From an uncultured Prevotella sp. (GTDB lineage: Bacteria > Bacteroidota > Bacteroidia > Bacteroidales > Bacteroidaceae), in the NCBI GenBank assembly GCA_937906495.1, contig CALCVT010000140.1, positions 11,453-75,452 on the forward strand: a DNA stretch of 64,000 nt, read 5' to 3'. The stretch's first letter is position 1. Every line of letters starts with the position of its first letter. Below are positions 22,614 to 30,703 of the stretch, one piece after another. The notes beneath the pieces are model-generated. The model was not told the origin of the DNA, did no database searches, and saw only the letters and a list, made by a program, of their open reading frames with translations. Position numbers and translations under genes: made by a program.

Positions 22614-23654
22614 CTATTGCTCAGGCTCCACCTTTTCGGCATGATTCCGAATCAACGGACGGGTAGACTCCATGATGTCGAAGAGTTCGGCCACGGTTTC
22701 GGCTCGAAGCATAGCTATGCGCGTTGCTCTAAAGTTGGGCAATCCTTTAAATAAGGGCGTGGCTGCTAAATGGCGACGAATGTGCAAAATACCCCGGTAT
22801 TCATCAATGCGCTCTACGCTTTGGCGCACCTGTTCCTTGAGTACGTCAAGCTTCCAGTCGGGAGTCATTGGAGCATAGTCTGAAGGTATCACAGCATCGA
22901 CGGAATGTGTATCGGCATGCAGCTCATCGTGTATCTCTTTAAATATCCACGGACGACCAAAGGTAGCCCGTCCTACCATCACCGCGTCGACACCATATTT
23001 TTCGAAGGCTTCGCGAGCTCCTGTACCCGAGGTTATGTCGCCGTTTCCAATAATGGGGATATGCATACGCGGATTACGCTTGATTTCGCCGATTAAGGTC
23101 CAGTCAGCTTCGCCGGTATACATTTGTGCACGCGTACGCCCATGTACCGTAAGGGCTTGTATGCCGCAGTCCTGCAACTGTTCGGCCAAAGGCACGATAA
23201 TGCGGCTCGACGAATCCCAGCCAAGACGGGTTTTGGCAGTTACGGGTACATCGACAGCATCGACCACCGCACGTGTAATTTCGAGCATTCGGGGAACGTC
23301 TTGCAGCAAACCGGCACCAGCCCCCTTGCCTGCCACACGCTTAACCGGACAGCCAAAGTTTATATCCAGTACGTCCGGCTGGGCACGCTCTACAACAATT
23401 TGTGCAGCATCGCGCACGGCAATGGGGTCCTTACCGTATATTTGAATGGCTACCGGACGCTCGGATTCGCAAACGGTGAGTTTCTCAAGACTCTTGTTAA
23501 CCATACGAACCAAAGCATCAGCTGCAACAAACTCCGAATAAACCATCGAAGCTCCCAAATGGCGGCAAAGCAATCGGAAACCTATGTCGGTAACATCCTC
23601 CATGGGGGCTAATACTACCGGACGGTCGCCTAAATCTAATTTTCCTATATGCAT
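22614..23654 (-). CDS. dusB: tRNA-dihydrouridine synthase (DusB-like)
   Basis: FMN-dependent enzyme that reduces uridine to dihydrouridine in tRNA. The 346-residue protein has the N-terminal VLAPMEDVTDIGFR segment, the signature DINFGCPVKRVAGKGAGAGL with the catalytic Cys, and the FMN-phosphate-binding GNGDI and VMVGRATFGRPWIF segments. Last gene of the U32-HAD-ribF-CPBP operon, 31 bp after the CPBP gene. Its cofactor comes from the ribF product encoded in the same operon. Confidence 0.95.
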   Translation of the reverse strand: MHIGKLDLGDRPVVLAPMEDVTDIGFRLLCRHLGASMVYSEFVAADALVRMVNKSLEKLTVCESERPVAIQIYGKDPIAVRDAAQIVVERAQPDVLDINFGCPVKRVAGKGAGAGLLQDVPRMLEITRAVVDAVDVPVTAKTRLGWDSSSRIIVPLAEQLQDCGIQALTVHGRTRAQMYTGEADWTLIGEIKRNPRMHIPIIGNGDITSGTGAREAFEKYGVDAVMVGRATFGRPWIFKEIHDELHADTHSVDAVIPSDYAPMTPDWKLDVLKEQVRQSVERIDEYRGILHIRRHLAATPLFKGLPNFRATRIAMLRAETVAELFDIMESTRPLIRNHAEKVEPEQ

Positions 23655-23685
23655 GTATCTGTTTTGCTATTTGCTGTAATAATTT

Positions 23686-24546
23686 TTACTTAAGTGTGCG
23701 CCATGCATTGAGCAGGCCTAAACCGACATGGAGCAATCCAAGCGCAATAACTGCTTCTACGGGCCAGTTGTCGGCAAAACTGAGTGCATCGGGCCATTGT
23801 AAAAAGACCACTGCAAAAACATTGTTGGCTATATGAGCCGAAAGACAAAGCCAAAGATTGCCTGTGCGCAAATAAAAAAGGCCTAAAACAACTCCTATCA
23901 GGAATGCGGGAACCATTTGGGCTGGATTGCCATGCACCACTGCAAAGGCTGCTGCTGCAATTATGGCCGAGAGCCACGGCGAAAGCCCTTTACGATGCAA
24001 ACTACGCACAATACCTACCCGAAACACCAGTTCTTCGGCTAACGGGCCTACCAAACAAAGCTGGATAAGGCTGAGCGGATGTGCCAACATGGCGCGGAAC
24101 AAATCGGAACTGCCCTCATCTGCCAAATCAAAGGGCTTGAGCAACAACGACAACCCGAAGGCTAACAATGTAACAGACAACACCGCAAAGCATACCTTAC
24201 GCCCCAAAACAGCAGTTGGCATGGTCACCAATGCCGAAGGGGCATCTGTCAACTGATGCCCCGTAGCTGCCGATGTCGAAGAGGAGACGGCAGGCTGACA
24301 TGACTTTACAGCCGAAACTTGGCGAAGCTTATCGAAACGGGGCTGCAACTTGTAATACCAAGTCCACAGTACGATACTAAGCAAAGCCTCGGTTATAAAA
24401 AGTGCCAGGCACATAGCTGCAGGGGTAGCATGTGTGGCAGCTGTTACACCACCTCCCGACACATTATTTACAGATAGCAGCACAGCTAAAAGCGATGCTG
24501 CCACCTGAAATCCGATAAAAAGCAGAAAGACTATGAGGGCCGTCAT
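23686..24546 (-). CDS. CPBP-family intramembrane metalloprotease
   Basis: A 286-residue integral membrane protein with about seven hydrophobic segments. It has the CPBP/Abi motifs: EE-x-x-x-R in LAEELVFRVGIVR, FAVVHG with the metal-binding His, and a later LCLSAHIANN segment. Members of this family include CAAX prenyl proteases and bacteriocin self-immunity proteins; the substrate here is unknown. The start codon overlaps the ribF stop by 4 bp, implying translational coupling. Confidence 0.88.
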   Translation of the reverse strand: MTALIVFLLFIGFQVAASLLAVLLSVNNVSGGGVTAATHATPAAMCLALFITEALLSIVLWTWYYKLQPRFDKLRQVSAVKSCQPAVSSSTSAATGHQLTDAPSALVTMPTAVLGRKVCFAVLSVTLLAFGLSLLLKPFDLADEGSSDLFRAMLAHPLSLIQLCLVGPLAEELVFRVGIVRSLHRKGLSPWLSAIIAAAAFAVVHGNPAQMVPAFLIGVVLGLFYLRTGNLWLCLSAHIANNVFAVVFLQWPDALSFADNWPVEAVIALGLLHVGLGLLNAWRTLK

Positions 24547-25490
24547 TGGTCAGAAAGCATTTGACGAACGGTGTCTGCATCGATTGCTAATTGTCGCTGC
24601 AAGTCCTCGATACTGTTAAAGCGTTGTTCATCGCGCACCCGGCGGTAAAAATAGAGTTTAAGCTGCTGTCCGTACAATGAGTCCCCTGTATAGTCGAGCA
24701 GGTGAGCCTCGATTGTTTGATCAGACCCATTGTCGAGAGTTGGACGCCACCCGATGTTGACCATTGCCATATAGCTAAAACCTTCGACATAAGCACGCAC
24801 AGCATATACTCCACGCCCAGGAACAAGTTGTTCCTCACAGTCAGGACGCAGATTGGCGGTAGGAAATCCCATGAGTGAACCTGCATGATGTCCTTCAACA
24901 ACTTTGCCTTCAAGCAAATAGGGACGTCCGAGGCAGGCTCTCGCCATCTCGACATTGCCTCCGGTAAGAAAGCGTCGCGTAGCCGATGAACTGACACGTA
25001 AATCGTCGGCATCAAAAGGACGTTCGCGCAATACCTCAATCCCGAGTTCACGACCATACTTTACATATTCCTTATAGCCGGACGAAAGGTCGGAACCAAA
25101 ATGGTGGTCGTAGCCTATCAGCAAGCATTTCACACCCAACTCATCACGCAATACCAGCTCCATGAAATCGCGCGAGGTAAGCATCGACATACGCTGATCA
25201 AAGTGGAGCATGGCACAGCCGGCCAAACCACTGGCTTCGAGCAAATGCAACTTCTCGGCATTCGTTGTTAACAATTCGGGCCAGTAGTGTGTATGCGACA
25301 ATGCCAGGCGCGGATGTTCTTCAAAGGTCACCACGATAGGCTGCAAGCCGCGCCTGGCTGCTTCGGCCTTGATTTGATCAATCAGATAAAGGTGTCCGCG
25401 ATGTACTCCGTCGAAAAAACCGATGGCCGCGCAGTATCCTTGCGTGGCTTCGGTATGACGGTGAAAACTATGGAAGGAGTAATTTGCCAT
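24543..25490 (-). CDS. ribF: Bifunctional riboflavin kinase/FAD synthetase
   Basis: Makes FMN from riboflavin and FAD from FMN. The N-terminal FAD-synthetase domain has GFFDGVHRGHLYLI (nucleotide-binding GxFDGxHxGH), LIGYDHHFG and a conserved SSSATRRFL segment. The C-terminal riboflavin-kinase domain has GFPTANL, GRGVYAV and VNIGWRPT. Of several possible starts, ATG 25490 (MANYSFHS) or 25496 is best; longer forms have no family match. It overlaps the 3' end of the HAD gene by 23 bp and the CPBP start by 4 bp, so it sits in a tightly packed operon. Confidence 0.95.
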   Translation of the reverse strand: MANYSFHSFHRHTEATQGYCAAIGFFDGVHRGHLYLIDQIKAEAARRGLQPIVVTFEEHPRLALSHTHYWPELLTTNAEKLHLLEASGLAGCAMLHFDQRMSMLTSRDFMELVLRDELGVKCLLIGYDHHFGSDLSSGYKEYVKYGRELGIEVLRERPFDADDLRVSSSATRRFLTGGNVEMARACLGRPYLLEGKVVEGHHAGSLMGFPTANLRPDCEEQLVPGRGVYAVRAYVEGFSYMAMVNIGWRPTLDNGSDQTIEAHLLDYTGDSLYGQQLKLYFYRRVRDEQRFNSIEDLQRQLAIDADTVRQMLSDQ

Positions 25491-26094
25491 TTTCATCAAA
25501 ATATTTAAACCATTGGCTGCCAGCGGGTGCCAAGAGCGACTGCATGCCACAACGACGCGCAGCCTCGCAGTTTACTTCGCTGTCGTCAAAGAACAAAATA
25601 TCGGAAGCCGGTACGCCCAGTTCTTTAATAACAGCCTCATAGAGTTCGGGAGCCGGTTTTTCGAGTCCCATTTCGCACGAAAGGAAGATGTGGTCGAAAA
25701 AATCGCCAACCTGGTGTCCTTGATAAGCAAAAAACTCATCACGGGCCTGACGCCAATGTATCTGGTTTGTATTACTGAGTAGATTCAATGGGTAATGCTG
25801 CTTTATTTTGAGCAACATGTCGAGACGTTCGGCTGGTACACCCGGCAGGAAACTCTCCCATGCACTTACTATCGCTTGATCCGTAGTATCAAGACGACCC
25901 GTAATTTGACGTATCTCGTTACAGAATTCGGGAATGCTCATTTTGCCTTGCTCAATCAGCGAAAACGGACCTGCCTGACGGTATGCACCCAAATACTTGG
26001 TTATATCTAAGCCAATAGCATTAAACTCTCTGACGCAACGTTCACGGTCTAAGTCGACCAATACGCCGCCAAAATCGAATAATAAGGTCATCAT
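25468..26094 (-). CDS. HAD-family phosphatase
   Basis: A 208-residue haloacid dehalogenase-like hydrolase, subfamily IA with an alpha-helical cap. Motif I is LLFDFGGVLVDLD with nucleophile Asp, motif II is LLSNTN, the Lys of motif III is in GLEKPAP and motif IV is LFFDDSEVN. It probably dephosphorylates a small metabolite; the substrate is not predictable. Position between U32 and ribF could suggest a role in flavin biosynthesis, such as a phosphatase step, but that is speculation. ATG 26094 is the first ATG; the frame extends to a TTG at 26106. Confidence 0.88.
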   Translation of the reverse strand: MMTLLFDFGGVLVDLDRERCVREFNAIGLDITKYLGAYRQAGPFSLIEQGKMSIPEFCNEIRQITGRLDTTDQAIVSAWESFLPGVPAERLDMLLKIKQHYPLNLLSNTNQIHWRQARDEFFAYQGHQVGDFFDHIFLSCEMGLEKPAPELYEAVIKELGVPASDILFFDDSEVNCEAARRCGMQSLLAPAGSQWFKYFDENGKLLLP

Positions 26095-26108
26095 GTTGCA
26101 CTGCAAGG

Positions 26109-27344
26109 TTATTTAGACTGAACAAGTTTATAGAGTTTGTCGGAGGGACGCACTTTTTCGGGCACAGGAATTGAAACACGCATTCCCTTTACTGCCTTTT
26201 CGGTAGGGCCATTATCGCCATGAATATCTGTTGCCTCCACATAGAGTACGCCTGTAGTCGGTCCGGTTATCAGCAGTTTATCACCTACATTAATCTCGCC
26301 GGCTTCTATATAGAACTCTCCTACTCCTAACTTCGAAAAATACTTCATGCCTTTGCCTACATACTGTTTCTTTTCGGTAGCACTCGAACCATACACCTCG
26401 CTCCACTCGCCAAGGCGCTGACCCAGATAATAGCCGTCCCAAAAACCGCGATTAAATACGGTAGAAAGGCGTTTATTCCACTCTTCTACCCTTTCAGGAG
26501 TAAAGGTGCCGTTGTTGACAGCCTCGATAGCCTCTTTGTAACAACGCACTACGGTATATACATATTCGGCACTACGGGCACGACCTTCGATCTTGAATAC
26601 GCGCACACCTGCGGCCATCATTTTGTCGATGAATCCAATGGTTTTCAAATCCTTCGGACTCATAATATACTTATTGTCTACATCCAGTTCTACACCTGTT
26701 TCACGGTCGCGAACGGTGTAACTGCGCCGGCACACCTGCATACACTCTCCACGATTGGCCGAACGCCCCAGGTTATCAAGCGAGAGATAACACTTTCCGC
26801 TAACGGCCATGCACAATGCACCGTGGCAAAACATCTCGATGCGAATGGGGTTGCCCTTGGGACCACACACCTGCTCACGAACGATTGTTTCGTGAATAGC
26901 GGCTACCTGGTCGAGATTGAGCTCGCGGGCCAATACTGCAACGTCAGCAAAACGCGCATAAAACTTGAGTGCCTCAGCATTAGATATATTTAGCTGGGTA
27001 GACAAGTGGACTTCCTGCCCTATTTGGTTACAATAGGTCATTACGGCTACATCGCAGGCTATGATGGCCGAAATTCCGGCCTCATGAGCAGCATCGCAAA
27101 TGTGGTGCATCAGTTCGATATCCTCGTCGTATATAATGGTATTGACCGTTAAATACGACTTAACGCCCTGTGCTGCGCACTGCGTAGCTATGTCGTGCAA
27201 ATCGGTTATCGTAAAACGGCTGGCACTGTGCGCACGCATATTCAGAGTTTCAATGCCAAAGTAAATGGAGTCGGCTCCTGCCTGAAGGGCTGCTGCCAGC
27301 GCTTCGCGCGAGCCTACGGGAGCCATTACTTCATAAGTATTCAT
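26109..27344 (-). CDS. U32-family protein (tRNA hydroxylation type, TrhP/YegQ-like)
   Basis: A 411-residue protein named after peptidase family U32. Characterised close members act in RNA modification; TrhP makes 5-hydroxyuridine at tRNA position 34. The TIM-barrel-like N-terminal half includes VMAPVGSREALAAALQAGAD and the signature IEMFCHGALCMAVSGKC. Four Cys (in CHGALC, GKC and ECMQVCRR) could hold an iron-sulfur cluster. The C-terminal beta domain follows KIEGRARSAEYVY. First gene of a five-gene operon that also contains dusB, another tRNA uridine modifier. Exact tRNA target is inferred. Confidence 0.9.
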   Translation of the reverse strand: MNTYEVMAPVGSREALAAALQAGADSIYFGIETLNMRAHSASRFTITDLHDIATQCAAQGVKSYLTVNTIIYDEDIELMHHICDAAHEAGISAIIACDVAVMTYCNQIGQEVHLSTQLNISNAEALKFYARFADVAVLARELNLDQVAAIHETIVREQVCGPKGNPIRIEMFCHGALCMAVSGKCYLSLDNLGRSANRGECMQVCRRSYTVRDRETGVELDVDNKYIMSPKDLKTIGFIDKMMAAGVRVFKIEGRARSAEYVYTVVRCYKEAIEAVNNGTFTPERVEEWNKRLSTVFNRGFWDGYYLGQRLGEWSEVYGSSATEKKQYVGKGMKYFSKLGVGEFYIEAGEINVGDKLLITGPTTGVLYVEATDIHGDNGPTEKAVKGMRVSIPVPEKVRPSDKLYKLVQSK

Positions 27345-27756
27345 AGGTTTGGTACTAAAGGGCTAACCTGCCGAAACTCTGGAGGTTGCCCGGGGTTAAT
27401 CGAATGTGGCAAAGCCACAAGGTCTGCAACTTTTTTTACTTTAAAACAGCGCATACCCCCAAGAGGGTTAACACTTACAGACTTATAGATATGTGGCTTT
27501 ATACTGCAAAGGTAGTGCAAAGCGGGGGCCTATAAAAGTAAATACCTTGTTTTTTATGCCTTACCGGCCGGCCCACTGCAGCAAAAGGGGGAAAAACATG
27601 GAATACTGCAATACTACCGATAACACCGTCACAACCTCTGCATTCAACTACTCCGACAGCATATACACAAGGCCTTACAAGGCAAATGCCCTGCCACCGG
27701 GCCTGGCAGCAAAAGCATGGCTTGCGCTGCGCCTGATGGTAGAGCATCATTGCTTT
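27345..27756. other. Intergenic region, U32 operon leader and manC 3' side
   Basis: Contains the U32 operon promoter and leader, in which the minus-strand RNA could form a small hairpin (27406-27420, TGTGGC/GCCACA). The part from about 27540 to 27756 holds an imperfect GC-rich hairpin near 27690-27712 and no credible gene. Confidence 0.45.
27507..27514 (-). promoter_or_regulatory. Promoter -7 element of the U32-ribF-dusB operon
   Basis: Minus-strand TACCTTTG. No clear -33 element. The predicted leader is about 155 nt. Confidence 0.5.
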
Positions 27757-28839
27757 TTATAAATTTACTTGTGCCTCGTTTATCATACGGCGCACATAGT
27801 CGGGGTCTGAATTTGGACAAACCAACAATACATTGCCCTGCTGTGCCAAAAGAAAACCGTCAAGCCCAGCCACTACAGCCTTCATACTGTCGGGCAAAGC
27901 TACTGTACAGTTTTGAGTGCCGTTAAAAATAACTTTTGACTTTCCGCTCACAGTATTGCCGTCAACATCCTTGCTACTCACATCGTGCAAACCGGGCCAA
28001 CAACCCACATCGGCCCACCCAAAGTCGCACACCTGCACTGCTGCATTCTCACAGCCTTCGAGTACAAAAAGGTCTATCTGCCGAGGCATGCGGTCGGTAA
28101 AGCTGGAACGCACATAAGCTACCTCCTCGGCTATGGTAACCATTTGCCGGGCCAATGTTTCAACCGATTGCGATGTACGGTTGAGCAACTTGTCTAACCG
28201 GCGGCCCATCGTTTCGCCCTTCCACATAAATATACCCGTGTTCCAAAGAAACTCACCACTCTCCTTAAAGAGGCGTGCATATTCAAGTTCGGGCTTTTCG
28301 GTAAACGACTTTACACGATAAAAGTTGGCTTCGCTCTCTTGTTCTCCCATCTGTATATAGCCATAGGCTGTATTGAGGGCCGTGGGGCGCACACCTATAG
28401 CCAAAAAATCATCGTGGGTAGACACATACTCAAAACCTTTTTGTATTTGCGCTTCAAAACGGTCTGTGTGCTGAATGAGTTGGTCGGCCGGACTTACTAC
28501 CAGGTTGGCTTCGGGGTCGGCCAGCACTGCATGCCACGTACCCCATATTGCTGCAGGCGCAGTGTTGAGCTGCACGGGTTCGGGTAGGATATTCTCGGCC
28601 GGAAGTTGTGGAAGTTGCTGCTTTACCAGCGCTACATAGTCCTCAAAGGTCGATACATATATATGCTCCAGGGGCATGAAGTGTGCAAAACGGTCGAATG
28701 TCTGCTGCAACAAGGTACGTCCGGTTCCAAAAAAGTCGAGGAATTGTTTGGGATACTCTTTCCGGCTCACCGGCCACAACCGGCGTCCTACTCCTCCGGC
28801 CAAAATGATGCAATAGTTCTTCTGCTGTGCTTCCATCAT
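27757..28839 (-). CDS. manC: Mannose-1-phosphate guanylyltransferase
   Basis: Makes GDP-mannose from mannose-1-phosphate and GTP. The 360-residue protein carries the nucleotidyltransferase signature GGVGRRLWPVSRKEYPKQF and the FTEKPE, LWNTGIFMW and DFGWADVG segments. It is the short single-domain form without a C-terminal isomerase domain. ATG 28839 or 28836 is the likely start; the longer frame lacks family similarity. A near-consensus -7 element (TATCTTCG, one mismatch) lies about 90 bp upstream. GDP-mannose feeds capsule, LPS or glycoprotein synthesis. Its substrate is also the product of the GH130 phosphorylase encoded 4 kb away. Confidence 0.93.
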   Translation of the reverse strand: MMEAQQKNYCIILAGGVGRRLWPVSRKEYPKQFLDFFGTGRTLLQQTFDRFAHFMPLEHIYVSTFEDYVALVKQQLPQLPAENILPEPVQLNTAPAAIWGTWHAVLADPEANLVVSPADQLIQHTDRFEAQIQKGFEYVSTHDDFLAIGVRPTALNTAYGYIQMGEQESEANFYRVKSFTEKPELEYARLFKESGEFLWNTGIFMWKGETMGRRLDKLLNRTSQSVETLARQMVTIAEEVAYVRSSFTDRMPRQIDLFVLEGCENAAVQVCDFGWADVGCWPGLHDVSSKDVDGNTVSGKSKVIFNGTQNCTVALPDSMKAVVAGLDGFLLAQQGNVLLVCPNSDPDYVRRMINEAQVNL

Positions 28840-29310
28840 GATGATTGATGTCTTTATAAGTTGGTATTTTTCAAGGTGTACCATTGCCGGCTTTTTACTG
28901 CACGGCATGATGGGTCATCATCTGTTGCGAAGATAAGTATTTTTCGAGGGGTCGAACGGACTATTCCATTTAAAAATACCAAAAAAGGAGTTCTCGAACT
29001 ATTGTGGGGTGCTTTCAGCCAATTTACAACTATACCTTCAGGCTTTGTTCTACCTGGTCTGAAGTTTTTATAACCGACAGAGCATAGCAATTAAGCATGA
29101 TTGCCTACACAAGATACAAAACGGCTGAGGCTTTCATTCCTCATTTGTATGCAGCAGCAGACACTACTTCAAAGAAACACCACTCCAACAGCCTCAACCA
29201 TACAGAAAGAGCCGTGAAGACTTCAACACCTCTTGCAAAAGTTTATATTCCCCTACCCTAAACAATGGGTTAAAAGCATGGGTGTTGTTGTTTTTGGCTA
29301 CCCACAGAAA
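28840..29310. other. Intergenic region between manC and tRNA-Leu
   Basis: About 470 bp without a supported gene. It contains the probable manC leader and otherwise nothing recognisable. Confidence 0.5.
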
Positions 29311-29345
29311 CAAAAATGGTTGATAATCGTTTGATTATCAACCAT
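29311..29345 (-). terminator. Intrinsic terminator after tRNA-Leu
   Basis: Perfect 13-bp stem (29316-29328 with 29333-29345) with a 4-nt loop, followed on the minus strand by TTTTTG. It begins 7 nt past the tRNA 3' end. Confidence 0.85.
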
Positions 29346-29351
29346 AATTAG

Positions 29352-29433
29352 TACCCAGAGCCGGGGTCGAACCGGCACGGGTTTCCCCACTGGTGTTTGA
29401 GACCAGCGCGTCTACCGATTCCGCCATCTGGGC
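29352..29433 (-). tRNA. tRNA-Leu, anticodon CAA
   Basis: The minus strand folds as a class II tRNA: acceptor GCCCAGA pairing with TCTGGGT, a D-arm with GGTAGACGC, an anticodon stem CTGGT/ACCAG around the loop CTCAAAC (anticodon CAA), a long variable arm (TGGGGAAACCCG), and a T-arm GCCGG-TTCGACC-CCGGC. The discriminator base is A, as expected for Leu. No CCA is encoded. It has its own promoter and terminator. Confidence 0.96.
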
Positions 29434-29469
29434 TGCTCGCGTCACCCTCTAAAGGGACTTAAAGCGGTG

Positions 29470-29501
29470 CAAAGATAAGGATATTTCTGTTTCGAACCAA
29501 A
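29470..29501 (-). promoter_or_regulatory. Promoter of tRNA-Leu
   Basis: Minus-strand TATCTTTG (29470-29477) with TTG (29498-29500) at 20-nt spacing; the start would be about 30 nt before the tRNA. Confidence 0.75.
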
Positions 29502-29600
29502 TTATTTGATGATTTTTTTAGTCTAAAAATAATATTAAGACCTTAATCGAATAGATTATATGGGGTATGCAGGCAACTAATGCACTGTATAAACCATATA

Positions 29601-29637
29601 CGGTGGATACGCGAAGTTGCTTTTCGCGTATCCACCG
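29601..29637 (-). terminator. Hairpin downstream of porin-like gene
   Basis: Perfect 15-bp stem (29601-29615 with 29623-29637), 7-nt loop, starting 57 bp after the stop of the gene at 29694. No T-tract follows, so termination is probable but not certain. Confidence 0.55.
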
Positions 29638-29693
29638 TTCATCATACTGCACCTTTATGGCAGCACTGCATGGGGTTGATACTTGCTGGAGTA

Positions 29694-30311
29694 TTAGAAC
29701 ATGTAACTCAAGCCAATGATGAAGTTAGAGTTGTGGCAAGAGCTGTTTTCCCAAACTTTTGAGAATCCATACTCGTAGCCCAAACCGATTTGGAAACCGC
29801 TGGCTTCAACACCTAAACGGAGTCCCCAGCCGCCATCGAAGGTCTGAGCACCATCATCGCCAAAGAAATCGTGCTTTACACTGCCTCCGCCTATTGCTGT
29901 GTTTACTTCTACCTTCTCCTTACCGCATACGCCGAAGGCAAAGTAAGGACCGGTTTCACCAAAAATAGACACGTTGTTGCCTAGGTTAAAGCGGTAACCA
30001 ATGTTCAAGGGAATTTCGAGATAGCCGGGGTTCATTTTTACCTTGCCTTCTACGCCTTCAAATTCGGCGTCGGCTTCGCATCCCTTTTGCGTAAACTGCA
30101 GACCGAAGTTGGTGTACAGGTTGTTGGTAAAGTTATACTCTCCACGTACACCGGCATGGAAACCAATGCGACAATCGCTATTATTGTCGGTTATTTTGGG
30201 TACGTTCATTCCTGCCGTTACACCAAAACGAAATTCGCCTGCCTGCTGTGCTGAGGCTGTCAAAGCGCCGCAAGCCATAAGTGCGGCCATACAGAGTGAT
30301 TTTACTTTCAT
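29694..30311 (-). CDS. Porin-like outer-membrane beta-barrel protein
   Basis: A 205-residue protein with a clear signal peptide (MKVKSLCMAALMACGALTASAQ) and alternating amphipathic strands ending in a C-terminal Phe, as in the Bacteroidetes outer-membrane beta-barrel family (porin family, PF13568-like). Typical segments are FRFGVTAGMNVPKI, GFHAGVRGEYNF and LEIPLNIGYRF. Cargo or role is unknown. ATG 30311 was chosen because it begins the signal peptide. It is monocistronic with a good promoter. Confidence 0.88.
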   Translation of the reverse strand: MKVKSLCMAALMACGALTASAQQAGEFRFGVTAGMNVPKITDNNSDCRIGFHAGVRGEYNFTNNLYTNFGLQFTQKGCEADAEFEGVEGKVKMNPGYLEIPLNIGYRFNLGNNVSIFGETGPYFAFGVCGKEKVEVNTAIGGGSVKHDFFGDDGAQTFDGGWGLRLGVEASGFQIGLGYEYGFSKVWENSSCHNSNFIIGLSYMF

Positions 30312-30602
30312 CGTTTCTTTCGTTTTTATCAAGGCACGTTGGGGCCTTGTGGGTTATTAAGGATGCAGCAAAAGTATAACAGAACGCTATTTCTAACAAA
30401 CATTTCGGTGAAATGTAACAAAGAATAGGTATTTAAAACGAACGATTAGATAATTTCCTATAAATTCAGTTCCTAATTGGGGTAATTAACCACGCTTAAG
30501 GGCATATATGAAGGCCATGTTGATTGGTATACATGGAGTGTTGAAAACTTCATAGGGCTTTACTGCTGGAACAGAGGCGGGAGAATATGTACCACTGAAA
30601 AA
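30312..30602. other. Intergenic region, porin promoter side
   Basis: Holds the promoter of the porin-like gene. No gene seen. Confidence 0.5.
30369..30400 (-). promoter_or_regulatory. Promoter of porin-like gene
   Basis: Minus-strand TACTTTTG (30369-30376) with TTTG at 30397-30400 (20-nt spacing). Confidence 0.7.
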
Positions 30603-30646
30603 TAAAAAGCGTCCGGCCACAGTTTATGAACCATGGTCCGGACGTT
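30603..30646 (-). terminator. Intrinsic terminator after the GH92 gene
   Basis: A CGTCCGG/CCGGACG stem (30610-30616 with 30638-30644), extended by CCA/TGG across one bulge, is followed on the minus strand by TTTTTATTTTT. Confidence 0.8.
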
Positions 30647-30703
30647 TGTTGATTACTGACTACACAGCATACCTATTACGCTGGCAGCTGTGGCTGAGTT
30701 GGT

